From Neptuniibacter sp. 1_MG-2023 (GTDB lineage: Bacteria > Pseudomonadota > Gammaproteobacteria > Pseudomonadales > Balneatricaceae), in assembly GCF_030547185.1 (NCBI RefSeq), contig NZ_JAUOQR010000007.1, forward strand, positions 124,001 through 188,000: DNA of 64,000 nt. The letters run 5' to 3'. Positions 35,779 through 45,043 of this stretch are shown here, one piece after another; position 1 is the first letter of the stretch; each line of letters starts with the position of its first letter. The translations under genes and the position numbers were made by a program. The notes below the pieces were generated by a model. The model was not told where the DNA came from. It did no database searches and saw only the letters and a list, made by a program, of their open reading frames with translations.

Positions 35779-35831
35779 GAAGGGTGGCTACCTGATGTAA
35801 AGAAGAGGTGTTTTATTATAGAGGTTTTTTA

Positions 35832-35863
35832 AAGAGCGACTACCTTAAGGGGTAATCGCTCTT
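35832..35863 (-). terminator. hairpin between the PfpI-like and RHH genes
   Basis: 8-bp stem AAGAGCGA / TCGCTCTT, one mismatch, 4 more pairs (TACC / GGTA), 6-nt loop. No T run follows on the minus strand, so it is either a weak terminator or a processing site after the PfpI-like gene. Confidence 0.4.
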
Positions 35864-35867
35864 AGCC

Positions 35868-36437
35868 TTACTTATTTAGTAAAGCGATAAACTGAGATAG
35901 CCATGCTGGATGAGCAGGCCAAGCAGGGGCTGTTACTAAATTCCCATCTGTAATCGCGGCGTCGATCGCTATCTCCGCATAAATACCACCGGACTGGTTT
36001 ATTTCAGGCATGCAAGCGGGATAGGCGGAGCAGTTTTTCCCTTTTAATACGCCAGCGGCTGAGAGTATTTGTGCACCGTGACAAACCGCAGCGACAGGTT
36101 TGTTCGTTTCAAAGAAATGCTTCACCATTTTTAGAACGCTAGGGTTAAGGCGTAAATATTCAGGCGCCCGTCCACCTGGAATAACTAAAGCATCGTAATC
36201 GTCTGGCTGAATATCGGCAAAAGTGGCATTCAGGGTGAACTTATGGCCAGGCTTTTCGGTATAAGTTTGATCACCTTCAAAGTCGTGAATTGCTGTTGCG
36301 ACAGTGTCTCCCGATACTTTATCTGGGCAGACCGCATCGACGCTGTAACCGACGGCTAAAAGTGTTTGAAAGGGCACCATTGTTTCGTAGTCTTCAGTGA
36401 AATCACCAGTGATCATCAGAATTTTTTTATTGTTCAT
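35868..36437 (-). CDS. DJ-1/PfpI family protein
   Basis: 189 residues. Nucleophile elbow AAVCHGAQ with C119 followed by H120, acidic residue near position 15-18 (TGDFTEDYE), and the [10 protein letters not shown] loop. All fit the class I glutamine amidotransferase-like PfpI/DJ-1 group with an intact Cys-His pair. Members act as glyoxalases, deglycases or stress chaperones. The exact activity is unknown. Single gene, divergent from the GGDEF-EAL gene across about 450 bp. Confidence 0.87.
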   Translation of the reverse strand: MNNKKILMITGDFTEDYETMVPFQTLLAVGYSVDAVCPDKVSGDTVATAIHDFEGDQTYTEKPGHKFTLNATFADIQPDDYDALVIPGGRAPEYLRLNPSVLKMVKHFFETNKPVAAVCHGAQILSAAGVLKGKNCSAYPACMPEINQSGGIYAEIAIDAAITDGNLVTAPAWPAHPAWLSQFIALLNK

Positions 36438-36883
36438 GGTTTGCTCCGTATGAATTTAGGTTTGTCTCTTCGCACAAAGTAACAGGCATCAGATCAGAGG
36501 AGGTATTAGAGGATTACTACGTGGTTTTCTGGTGTAAGGGGTAAATACGGGGATGATATACGGTGAATAGATGTCGTTTAATTATCAGCAGCTACTTTAG
36601 TATAGAAAAACGCAGTCATTTATTAAACGATCGTTTTAATGTTATAAATAGGCTTTATTTATCAAATAATTAGTGGTTTTTACTTTTCTCCAAAGATTAG
36701 ATCTTGAAAAGAGTAACTAAATGCGAGAGTCTATGGCAGGGCTGATTTACTATAATAATAGGTAGTGTATGGACAATCAGATAAGGCAGAAAGATCTCAA
36801 ACCAAACCTTTGTATGCTAAAAGGTTTCGCTATTGTGTTCTCTTTTCAGACTCATCGTCCCTTGAGATTTAACCAGAATAGCT
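36438..36883. other. 446-bp intergenic region
   Basis: AT-rich, with no gene supported in either strand. The only structure that stands out is the perfect 12-bp palindrome AAACGATCGTTT (36625-36636), extended imperfectly to ATTAAA...TTTTAAT. It probably holds divergent promoters for the PfpI-like gene and the GGDEF-EAL gene, but I cannot place them reliably. Confidence 0.4.
36625..36636. promoter_or_regulatory. palindrome AAACGATCGTTT, possible operator
   Basis: A perfect 12-bp dyad in a large divergent intergenic region, of the size and symmetry bound by TetR-type repressors. No such repressor is encoded nearby, so the assignment is tentative. Confidence 0.3.
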
Positions 36884-39367
36884 GTGAGCAATATGACGGG
36901 TAATCTTCAGCTATTACTGGTTAATGGTGATCTTGAACAGTCAGAGACACTATCTACTTATCTAACAGAAAATACTGGCTTTAATGTTATTGTGGCACAT
37001 TCAGGTACTGCTGCGGTTGGGATGTTAAAGCAGTTGCGAATCCATTGTGTTGTTAGTGATATTTATTTAGAGGGGCTAGATGGTTGGCGATTAGCCCGTA
37101 TGGTTCGTTCGGGCATATTTAATTGCAGTGCCGATATTCCTTTTATTGTTGTTTCCTCGACTTGGTGTAAACGCATTGCTGAAAAAACAGCTCGCGAGTT
37201 CGACATCGACCATCTTTTACCTTTCGAGCAGTACCCCCGCCTCAAAGAATTATTGGAACAGCCTGCCGCTCTTCATCGAGAGTTACGTAAAGATCGGGTT
37301 TTAGCCATAGAGGATACGGCTGAGACTGCACACCTTGTACAGAGAATATTACAACAACGTTTTGAAGTGGATATAGCCTCAGATGGTATCAGTGGTTTGG
37401 CACTATGGCGTGAGAAAAAACACCCTATTATTTTGCTAGATGTGATGCTGCCGGGCATGTCGGGCCCTGAAGTTATGGAGCAGATATTAGCTGAAAACCC
37501 TGCACAAACCATTGTAATAATGACGGCTCACGGCACTATGGATTTGGCCGAGAGTTTAGTGCTACAAGGTGCCGCTGACTTTATTAGCAAGCCGTTCCAA
37601 GCTAATCAATTGCGTAAAGTGTGTGAGATCGCGGCACATAGAGAAGATTTTCTTATCAGTAATGAGCAGTTTGCAGAGACGGTTGCTCATCTGGAAGAAA
37701 GTAAAGAGGCACTGGAGAGTTTAGCGCAAGAGCATAGGAATATTCTTGATAACCTGACTACCGGTGTTTTAGAACTCGATAGCCAAGGGCGTATTGTTTT
37801 TGTGAACAAAGCTTGGTTACAAATGATAGGTGAAACTGAGTTTAGCGCTTTGGGTAGTGACTTTATTGATGTTGTGTATATAGACCCATTAAGTTCGACA
37901 CATGAGATTAAGCATGCGCTTACCCGTATTATTGCAAAGCCGAGTGAACGTTTTCGACTTGAATTTAAAATTAAAGATAAGTTTAACGAGGCGATTTGGG
38001 TTGAGGCTCGTTTCAATGGAATGCAGCGTAAAGGGCAGGCCCTGTCAGTTTTTGTAGCGGTTGATGATATATCGGCCAGACGAAGAGCTGAGCAGCGCCT
38101 AGAACATTTAGCGATGCATGATACTTTGACGGGGCTACATAACCGTTACTTTTTTGATAATGAGTTAATGCGCGTGGCCGCCTTTGCTCGTTATAGCCAG
38201 ATTCAGTATGCATTGCTGTATATAGATTTAAATCATTTTAAAGCGATCAATGACACTCAGGGGCATCAGAAAGGAGATTTTGTTCTTAAAGATGTAGCAG
38301 AGAAATTACAGCAGCGCATGACTGAAACGGAAAGCTTGTTTCGTATCGGCGGTGATGAATTTATTCTCCTTTTAAGTGATACCGATTCTCAACAGGCTTA
38401 CGATATTGCTACACATATCTGCAAACTGATTGAGGAGGAGCAATATCAGTTTGATGATCAGGTTTTTAAAGTTAGCTGTTGTGTAGGTATCAGCTTGATC
38501 GATGGCAGTCTTGAGAAACCACAAGATTATTTACAGCGAGCGGATATAGCTTTATATGTAGCTAAACGTTATGGCCCAGGAGGTGTTCATTTACATACTG
38601 AACAGGATCAAGAGGGCGATGATGTACGTTTAAGTATGCACTGGTTGTATACCGTAAGGCACGCCATTGAACGGGATGATATCGTCCTTTATTACCAACC
38701 GGTTTATCACATTCCTACTGGTACTATTGCTTATTATGAGGCGCTTGTACGTTTAGTTATTGACGATAAGCTTGTGTATCCGGGCGAGTTTATTTCGGCT
38801 CTTGAGCGTTTCCAGGAAGCATCTTTACTGGATAAACATGTTATATCGAAAGCGATAAAAACCTTAGCGGATCATCCGAGACTGCCTAAGCTTGCAATAA
38901 ATTTATCGGCTCAAGCCTTCCATAATGAGCAACTCGTACCCTTAATAGAGCAAAAGTTAGCTGAGTATAATGTTGATCCTGCGCGGGTTATTTTTGAGCT
39001 GACAGAGAGTGCGAGTTTAACTAATTTGAGTGCGACCCAAGCTATGGTGAAAACTTTAACTGAAATGGGTTGTGCTTTTTCTATCGATGACTTTGGCACC
39101 GGCTTTAGTACCTTCTCTTATCTAAAATCATTCCCTGCAGAGACAGTAAAGATAGATGGTTCTTTTGTTAAAGAGCTGAAGAATAGTGATATTGATCGAG
39201 CCTTAGTTCGCTCCATTAGGGATGTGGCATGGACGCTAGGGAAAATGACAGTGGCTGAATTTGTTGAAGATCAAGAAACGCTCGACCTGTTAAGAGAGTT
39301 TAAGGTTGAATATGCCCAAGGTTATTTTCTTGGTAAACCTGCCCCTATAGAAGCTTTGGATATCTAG
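36884..39367 (+). CDS. REC-REC-PAS-GGDEF-EAL c-di-GMP signalling protein
   Basis: 827 residues, cytoplasmic. REC1 (about 8-125) keeps D59 in VVSDIYLEG but lacks the switch lysine (LLPFE instead of KPF). REC2 (about 136-255) is complete: IED, D186 in LLDVMLPG, T in MTAHG, K in ISKPF. A PAS domain (about 287-395) has ILDNLTTGVLELDSQGRIVFVNKAWLQM. GGDEF is intact at 489-493, without an RxxD inhibition site. The EAL domain has EAL at 619-621, plus NLSAQAF, ELTES, DDFGTGFS and KIDGSF, so both activities may be retained. Start GTG 36884 or ATG 36893. A TPP enzyme follows 28 nt later. It is a possible output for the orphan kinase at 45-46.6 kb. Confidence 0.9.
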   Translation: MSNMTGNLQLLLVNGDLEQSETLSTYLTENTGFNVIVAHSGTAAVGMLKQLRIHCVVSDIYLEGLDGWRLARMVRSGIFNCSADIPFIVVSSTWCKRIAEKTAREFDIDHLLPFEQYPRLKELLEQPAALHRELRKDRVLAIEDTAETAHLVQRILQQRFEVDIASDGISGLALWREKKHPIILLDVMLPGMSGPEVMEQILAENPAQTIVIMTAHGTMDLAESLVLQGAADFISKPFQANQLRKVCEIAAHREDFLISNEQFAETVAHLEESKEALESLAQEHRNILDNLTTGVLELDSQGRIVFVNKAWLQMIGETEFSALGSDFIDVVYIDPLSSTHEIKHALTRIIAKPSERFRLEFKIKDKFNEAIWVEARFNGMQRKGQALSVFVAVDDISARRRAEQRLEHLAMHDTLTGLHNRYFFDNELMRVAAFARYSQIQYALLYIDLNHFKAINDTQGHQKGDFVLKDVAEKLQQRMTETESLFRIGGDEFILLLSDTDSQQAYDIATHICKLIEEEQYQFDDQVFKVSCCVGISLIDGSLEKPQDYLQRADIALYVAKRYGPGGVHLHTEQDQEGDDVRLSMHWLYTVRHAIERDDIVLYYQPVYHIPTGTIAYYEALVRLVIDDKLVYPGEFISALERFQEASLLDKHVISKAIKTLADHPRLPKLAINLSAQAFHNEQLVPLIEQKLAEYNVDPARVIFELTESASLTNLSATQAMVKTLTEMGCAFSIDDFGTGFSTFSYLKSFPAETVKIDGSFVKELKNSDIDRALVRSIRDVAWTLGKMTVAEFVEDQETLDLLREFKVEYAQGYFLGKPAPIEALDI

Positions 39368-39395
39368 TATCCAAGCGGTTTGCCGGAGTCGCAAA

Positions 39396-41183
39396 ATGTT
39401 GGAGATCGAACTCCCTATTGATATTAATCATAACTCTCTAGATCAGAATTCGCGGGAGAGTAATCAAGCGACCTCTCTCGGTGAAGGCGCTTGTTATAGT
39501 GATTTACTGGTAGAGTATCTCAATCAAATTAATGTCAAAAAGGTCTTTGGTGTCCCTGGGGGGGCGATTGAACCCTTTTTTGATGCCGTAGCTAGACAGT
39601 CGCATGCAAGACCGATAGATATGGTTATCGCTCGGCATGAAGCTGGAGCGGCATTTATGGCTGATGGCTATGCGCGAGAAGTTCACTCTCTCGGTGTGTG
39701 TTGTGCCACGACAGGGCCGGGGGCGACAAATCTTATCACCGGCGTAGCAAGTGCCTATGCGGATAATATCCCGATGTTGGTTATTACTGCTCAAACGGCA
39801 CTTCCAAAGTTTGGCAAGCAAGCTTTGCAGGATAGCTCTAGTACCGCAATTGATACTGTAGGTATGCTGCGTTATTGCACTAAATTTAATACCTTGATCT
39901 CTCACCCTGATCAGTTCGAACATGCGCTTATTTCCGCTATTATGGCGGCAAATACAGCACCAAGAGGCCCTGCACATCTGAGTGTGCCTTCTGATATTTT
40001 TAACACCCCTCTTGTTGAGAAACCTATAGTTCGCTCCCATACTTTGCGTCAACATTTGGTGACTAGTGACCCGGCTAGCCAAGACAAACTGCGACAGGAG
40101 GTTTTAGCGGCCAATAGAGTTGTGATCTTACTAGGTGATAACTGTTATCAGGCGGGCAAACAGATTATTCAATTTGCTGAAACCTTTAACATCCCTGTGA
40201 TTAGTGGGCCTATGGGGAAACGTTGGATCGATGAGCGACATCCGTTGTATTGTGGTGTCTTTGGTTTTTCTGGCCATGAAAAGGCTAGAAAGCTTGTTAT
40301 GGATCAGCAGTATGATTTGTTGTTAGCGGTAGGTACCCGATTAAGTGAACTAGGAACTAATGGTTGGACGCCCTCCATACTTAATAACAAGCTGATTCAT
40401 ATTGATAGTATCTCGCAGTATTTCAATCAGTCGAGTATGGCACGGCTTCATGTGTTGGGCCCTCTGCCGCAATTATTTGCGAAATTAACGACTCAACTTC
40501 AGGGTAAGGAACGCGTTGACCGCTGGTGGGAGTGTGATACTCGCACAGAGACAGGGCTTTTAAACCAAGCAGAAATGGATCTTGCGCGTAGCTCCGATCT
40601 ACCCTTAAAGCCGCAACGCTTATTTCATTATTTAGGTGAAACACTTCCTGAGCAAACAAGAATTTTTATTGATGCAGGTAATGCTTGGGCTTGGGCGACT
40701 CATTATATGTTGCGCAGTGATGATCAAGGTTATTACCGTATCGCTATGGGTTATGGTTCTATGGGTTGGGCTATAGGCTCCTCTGTAGGATCTGCCATCG
40801 CCAACCCTAATGCGCCCCATCTATGTATTACTGGAGATGGGAGCTATCTTATGAGTGGTCAAGAAATTACGGTAGCTCAGCAGCAAGGTGTGCCTTTAGT
40901 GATGATTATCTTAAATGATAGTGCGCTAGGAATGGTCAAGCATGGCCAACGTTTAGGTGGGGCTGAACCTATAGGTTTTTCGCTTCCGGTAATTGATTAT
41001 GCTGCGATGGCCTCTTCAATGGGTATCCAGAGTATAGGTATAGATTCATTTGACGCGCTAGAGACGCTTGATTTTTCCGCGCTATTTTCTCGTTCGGGTC
41101 CCACATTAATTGATGTAAAAATCGACCCTGAAGAGGAGCCGCCCATGGGCGAGCGGATTAAAGGATTAGCCTCGAGTAAGTAG
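39396..41183 (+). CDS. acetolactate synthase-like TPP-dependent enzyme
   Basis: 595 residues. Three-domain TPP enzyme: N-terminal VFGVPGGAIEPFFDAV with catalytic E82 (ARHEAGAAFMADGYAR) and TTGPGATNLITGVASAYADNIPML; central domain; C-terminal diphosphate site GDGSYLMSGQEI to ILNDSALGM. An unusual polar leader of about 30 residues precedes the core. The closest functional classes are acetolactate synthase large subunit, sulfoacetaldehyde acetyltransferase and similar enzymes. No ilvN partner is adjacent, so an ilvB role is unlikely. It ends 12 nt from the convergent citrate-synthase-like gene. Start is supported by GGAG upstream. Confidence 0.82.
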   Translation: MLEIELPIDINHNSLDQNSRESNQATSLGEGACYSDLLVEYLNQINVKKVFGVPGGAIEPFFDAVARQSHARPIDMVIARHEAGAAFMADGYAREVHSLGVCCATTGPGATNLITGVASAYADNIPMLVITAQTALPKFGKQALQDSSSTAIDTVGMLRYCTKFNTLISHPDQFEHALISAIMAANTAPRGPAHLSVPSDIFNTPLVEKPIVRSHTLRQHLVTSDPASQDKLRQEVLAANRVVILLGDNCYQAGKQIIQFAETFNIPVISGPMGKRWIDERHPLYCGVFGFSGHEKARKLVMDQQYDLLLAVGTRLSELGTNGWTPSILNNKLIHIDSISQYFNQSSMARLHVLGPLPQLFAKLTTQLQGKERVDRWWECDTRTETGLLNQAEMDLARSSDLPLKPQRLFHYLGETLPEQTRIFIDAGNAWAWATHYMLRSDDQGYYRIAMGYGSMGWAIGSSVGSAIANPNAPHLCITGDGSYLMSGQEITVAQQQGVPLVMIILNDSALGMVKHGQRLGGAEPIGFSLPVIDYAAMASSMGIQSIGIDSFDALETLDFSALFSRSGPTLIDVKIDPEEEPPMGERIKGLASSK

Positions 41184-41195
41184 CCGCTGTTTAAG

Positions 41196-42020
41196 TTAAG
41201 GGTTTGGCAAATCACGAGGCGCTACACCTGTGTAGATAATATCTTGGCACTGTAAAGGCAAATAACTTCCCGCTGTATTATCTGCCGCTTCGGCATAACA
41301 GGCGTGGACTCCTGCACTTACCCAAAGCGCCATAATGCGGCTTAGATCTGGATCAGAAAAACCTTGGTCGGCAAGAAAGGCTGCCATATATCCCCCAAAG
41401 TTAATCGACTCACCTTCTTGAATCGTTAAATATTCACTGATCTCTAGTGCTAGGCTCTCATGGGGGCCTATCTCGAAACCTAGTTCTCTGCTTAAGCGAT
41501 ACATTGCCGTAACACGCTCATCCCCTTTAGCTATAGGGCGGGCAAAGCCTGGGAGACTGTGGTTATTCCCTTGTCTGTTTTGAATAAGTTCAAATAGCGT
41601 TTGCCCTTGATCTTTATCTTCTCGGGCTTGTTGAATGAATTTTAGACAAGGGGTGATAACGCCTGGGCCATAAAGTAATGCATCTGATGCTTGGATTCCT
41701 GCACTAATCGCTGCGACAGGGCGTGTTTTTACCGATCCGGCTAATGCCGCTATTTGATTGCACCATATACGTGAATCGGGCCAGCTCAAACAGCTAAAAC
41801 AGTTTTCCAACCAAGTGGCTAGGTTTTTATCAGGCAGACGCCCCGTGGTATTTAAAACCAGCAGTTGGAACCAAGATATTTGACCGATTAGGTCGTCCAT
41901 CATCGAGTATCCGTGGTTATAGACTGCATCGCCGATCTTCCAGCCCCCTTTATTGCTGGTGATTTTATTTCGATGTTGATCCCAATGCTTCCAGCAGGGA
42001 TCCGTCTTATTTGATGACAT
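41196..42020 (-). CDS. citrate-synthase-like protein 2, catalytic motifs degraded
   Basis: 274 residues. The front half has the citrate-synthase signature VYNHGYSMMDDLIGQISWFQLLVLNTTGRLPD (family: HGYDI.EL...SFAEVLYLLL.GELP). Later PGFARPIAKGDERVTAM (157-173) stands where the family has GFGHPxYxGDPRA, so the catalytic histidine is replaced by arginine. The stretch NFGGYMAAFLADQGF (207-221) lacks the usual VD aspartate. At the length of short citryl-CoA lyase-type homologues, it looks like a non-standard or inactive paralogue. Its start overlaps protein 1 by 14 nt; the pair probably forms a complex. Confidence 0.75.
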   Translation of the reverse strand: MSSNKTDPCWKHWDQHRNKITSNKGGWKIGDAVYNHGYSMMDDLIGQISWFQLLVLNTTGRLPDKNLATWLENCFSCLSWPDSRIWCNQIAALAGSVKTRPVAAISAGIQASDALLYGPGVITPCLKFIQQAREDKDQGQTLFELIQNRQGNNHSLPGFARPIAKGDERVTAMYRLSRELGFEIGPHESLALEISEYLTIQEGESINFGGYMAAFLADQGFSDPDLSRIMALWVSAGVHACYAEAADNTAGSYLPLQCQDIIYTGVAPRDLPNP

Positions 42021-42831
42021 AGTTTTCCTCGGCTAGGAAGGGCATTTCAGTAATCGGGCTATTCGATTTTTCTGCTGCTTGTGCTGCAATACCTGGTGCA
42101 CAGGCTATTTGGAAAATAAGTTCCCCTGTATAGGGAGTAAAACCTAAGTCGAGCAGACATGCGCCAGCTAGGCCTGCGATTCTCCAGCTTAACGTTAGCT
42201 CTTCATCTATACCGTCCAGCATCGCGTGCGCCCAACGTAAGTGAGGGCCCGGAGAACAGTGATTAAAAACGTTATCGGCGATTTTTTGTGTATAGCTATC
42301 AATGCTGCCATAGAAGGTACCAAACCCTGGTGCTGGAATAATGTCTCCTTCATCGGTTTGAGCTACGAGTATTTTGGCTGCTTGGGTTAATGCTTGTGCG
42401 CCCATTCGAGGTGTGACTTGCTGATTATTTTGTAGGTATTTCATCGCTTGGAACACCTCATGGCTACCTCCTTGTTCACCACTGAGTACGTTTAGTGACA
42501 AAGGAAGAATGTGGCTAACATGAGTTTTACTTACAGCGGCATTCATTGCAGCTCGACAGGCATTATGCCGAGGTCCGGGATGAATAAGGCTTGTTAATAA
42601 ATGTTCAAATAGCTGATGCTGCTCGGGAGTAGGTAGCTCACCCTGAAACATAAGGAAGAGCACTTCGGTATAGCTGCGATTATTAATTAAAGCGAGGTGT
42701 TCGTAACCGTGGCAGCGTGCTTCACTTACAGTGTATGGATTGGTTGTTGAGGGTGTTTCCTGCCAGATGGATGTGCTAGTTTTTTCACAGAAGGCATCGT
42801 TACGGCTATGTTCATCTACTTTTTTTACCAT
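42007..42831 (-). CDS. citrate-synthase-like protein 1, catalytic motifs degraded
   Basis: 274 residues, the same length as its partner. CHGYEHLALINNRSYTEVLFLMFQGELPTPEQ (41-72) is the family opening motif. At the first catalytic site it has EQGGSHEVFQAM (119-130) in place of HGGANEAVxxM, losing the histidine. At the second it has PGFGTFYGS (168-176) in place of GFGHPVY. The end region CLLDLGFTPYTGELIFQIACAPGIAAQAAE keeps the family pattern. It follows the TonB receptor gene by 28 nt, so it is in the sensor/receptor operon. Confidence 0.75.
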   Translation of the reverse strand: MVKKVDEHSRNDAFCEKTSTSIWQETPSTTNPYTVSEARCHGYEHLALINNRSYTEVLFLMFQGELPTPEQHQLFEHLLTSLIHPGPRHNACRAAMNAAVSKTHVSHILPLSLNVLSGEQGGSHEVFQAMKYLQNNQQVTPRMGAQALTQAAKILVAQTDEGDIIPAPGFGTFYGSIDSYTQKIADNVFNHCSPGPHLRWAHAMLDGIDEELTLSWRIAGLAGACLLDLGFTPYTGELIFQIACAPGIAAQAAEKSNSPITEMPFLAEENYVIK

Positions 42832-42859
42832 GGTTACTCTAAATCTCTATAGGTAAATT

Positions 42860-44986
42860 TTAGAAGCGATACTCTATTTCAGCCCAAATACTTCTGCCTT
42901 CGAGTGGGTAATCATCAGGAATGGAACTGCTTGAAGGTTCGCTTGCATAAGTATCAAACAGATTTTTTACGATCAATGCGAGTCGTACCTGTTTTTTTAA
43001 CATGTCGTGTGTGACCTTCGCATTGACCCAGTGGTAATCGCTGACCTTAGCTCTATTGTCCCCTTCCTCTCTTTCTCTAGAGCCTATCCAATAATGTTGG
43101 AGAGAGCCTGACCAGTTAGGTGACAGTGTGTAATTTAAGTCTATATAAGTGCTATGTTGAGGTACGTTAGCAACAGGCATATTGGTATCTGCATTTGTTG
43201 CATGTTGGTAGGCATAGTTGGCGTTGAGGCTGAGCTGTGGATTAATTTTCCAATCCCACTCAAGTTCAGCGCCGTAACCATCTTGATTACCTATATTTTG
43301 ATATTGGATCATACTCCCGGTGGTTACCGTATCAATAAGGTCTGTGGCGGTATAACTGTATAGACTGAGTCTTAGGTTGGTATCGAAATGAGGGCGATAA
43401 TCGAAGGCTAATTCATAAGTCTCGATCTCTTCCGGTTTTAAGTCAGGATTACCCAAAGCCGCTGGATTATTAATTAGATGTTGTTCACTGAAAGAGGGGG
43501 CACGGAACGCTGTGCCGTAAAGTAGGCGGGTTGTTAAGTTGTGTCGAGTAAGCCACACCAAGGCCAGTCGAGGGTTGAGGGTGTTACCAAAATCTGAATA
43601 GTTATCCCAGCGTAAGCCGGCCGTAAATGACCAGTCATTATTTAACTGCCACTGATCCTGAGCTGACAGAAAGTATGCAGTTCTTTTTTGGGGTTGCAGA
43701 TAGATATCGGCACTGCCGCTTACGTTAGTCAGTGTTCCGTCTACTGTACCTTCTGAGCCATCGATAACGCCTGGGCCAAAGTTTTTATACTCTTCAGTTC
43801 GGATCTTGTCTTGGCTCCAGCCTGATGCAATCCTTATAGTGTGATTATCGTAGCCTGAATAGATACCGGCGAGCTCTAAACGTGTAGTTTCAGCTAGGGA
43901 GTAGGGGTTGCCTATATACCCATCAGTAAAGGTGACAAGGCCGGAAAAGGGGTCAGAAAAGGCGTTTCCATCACTCCCAATCGGTAAGGTACTACCTTCT
44001 GGGAAAAGTAAGAAGTAAGAGTCACTAACCGTTCTCAGGTAAGATAAATCAGCTTTGAAATTGAAATGATTTGTTAGATCTTTGTCATAGTTAAGATGAG
44101 TTAGAAACTGTTCTGCATTTTGATAACCGGTTGAGTCTAATGCGAGAGATCCCCCTTGGCCGACCCCTGCGCTATCCTGCTTCCAGTACCAGTTTTTCCA
44201 AGACCAATTACCTAGTGATAGATCAAGTTGTAGATTCGTGACGTCATAACCCGTTTGTAAGGCGTTAGGCGCTTCGGATGCACTGGTTCCGTAGAGGTCA
44301 TCGAAGGTTGATTGTAGGTCTGTATTTACAATGCGGCCACTATCGCCATCACTGGTTTGATTGTCGAGTGAAAATGAGACGGAGAAGTCATCCTCAACAA
44401 ATCCTTTTCGTAGCCAAGTGTCTCTACTGTCAAAACTGCCAACACGTATACCCGCTGCACCCTGTTGGTTTTCCGCTGCCGTGCGGGTAATGATATTGAT
44501 CACGCCGCTAAAAGCGTCAGCGCCATAGACCGCTGACCCTGGGCCTCGAATAACCTCTATACGGCTGACATTGCTTACCGGCATGCGAAAGGTAAAAGCA
44601 AGGCCGCCGTTGTAGTTATGTTTTAGCTCAATACCGTTAAGTAAGATTAATATTTGTGGGTTGAAGCCTGTTTGTATGCCTCGGACTGAAAGGACGGGGT
44701 CTAAGCGGCTTAAATCGGATGGCATTAAGTGTAGGCCGGGTATGCGCTCTAAGACTTCGAACAGGTGGGTTACACCCATAGATGAAATCGTTTCTGCGTT
44801 AATAACACTGGCTACTGAGGGCGCTTTGCTGATCGGTGTATGTGTACCTGTAGCAATACTAACTAAGGTCTCCTCGCCAAAGAAATCTGCAAATTCACTT
44901 CCTGGGGCGAAGTTGTTCTCTTCAGCCGCAGTAACCTGGGCAAAGAGAGATGTTAGCAGTGTGAGTATGCTTAGCCTTTTTTTCAT
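42860..44986 (-). CDS. TonB-dependent outer-membrane receptor
   Basis: 708 residues. Signal peptide MKKRLSILTLLTSLFAQVTA, then a plug domain with SVINAETISSMGVTHLFEVLERIPG, the ILILLNGIEL segment and RIEVIRGPGSAVYGADAFSGVINIITR, then a 22-strand-type barrel ending with aromatic Phe (YRF). A TonB box is not obvious; EETLVSIAT near the mature N-terminus could serve. ATG 44986 is chosen because it starts the signal peptide; the frame is open upstream to a TTG at 45010. Its operon partners are a binding protein, a kinase and citrate-synthase-like proteins, not an ABC importer. The ligand is unknown. Confidence 0.92.
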   Translation of the reverse strand: MKKRLSILTLLTSLFAQVTAAEENNFAPGSEFADFFGEETLVSIATGTHTPISKAPSVASVINAETISSMGVTHLFEVLERIPGLHLMPSDLSRLDPVLSVRGIQTGFNPQILILLNGIELKHNYNGGLAFTFRMPVSNVSRIEVIRGPGSAVYGADAFSGVINIITRTAAENQQGAAGIRVGSFDSRDTWLRKGFVEDDFSVSFSLDNQTSDGDSGRIVNTDLQSTFDDLYGTSASEAPNALQTGYDVTNLQLDLSLGNWSWKNWYWKQDSAGVGQGGSLALDSTGYQNAEQFLTHLNYDKDLTNHFNFKADLSYLRTVSDSYFLLFPEGSTLPIGSDGNAFSDPFSGLVTFTDGYIGNPYSLAETTRLELAGIYSGYDNHTIRIASGWSQDKIRTEEYKNFGPGVIDGSEGTVDGTLTNVSGSADIYLQPQKRTAYFLSAQDQWQLNNDWSFTAGLRWDNYSDFGNTLNPRLALVWLTRHNLTTRLLYGTAFRAPSFSEQHLINNPAALGNPDLKPEEIETYELAFDYRPHFDTNLRLSLYSYTATDLIDTVTTGSMIQYQNIGNQDGYGAELEWDWKINPQLSLNANYAYQHATNADTNMPVANVPQHSTYIDLNYTLSPNWSGSLQHYWIGSREREEGDNRAKVSDYHWVNAKVTHDMLKKQVRLALIVKNLFDTYASEPSSSSIPDDYPLEGRSIWAEIEYRF

Positions 44987-45043
44987 AACGCCTACTTTAA
45001 ATAACCCCAAGTTATTGTAGTGGCTGGTAGATGAATTACCAGC

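Noticed and set aside
39504-40082. Long minus-strand frame (192 codons) inside the TPP enzyme gene
   Set aside because: It is antisense to a strongly conserved enzyme frame, with no domain and no ribosome site. It is a shadow of codon bias.
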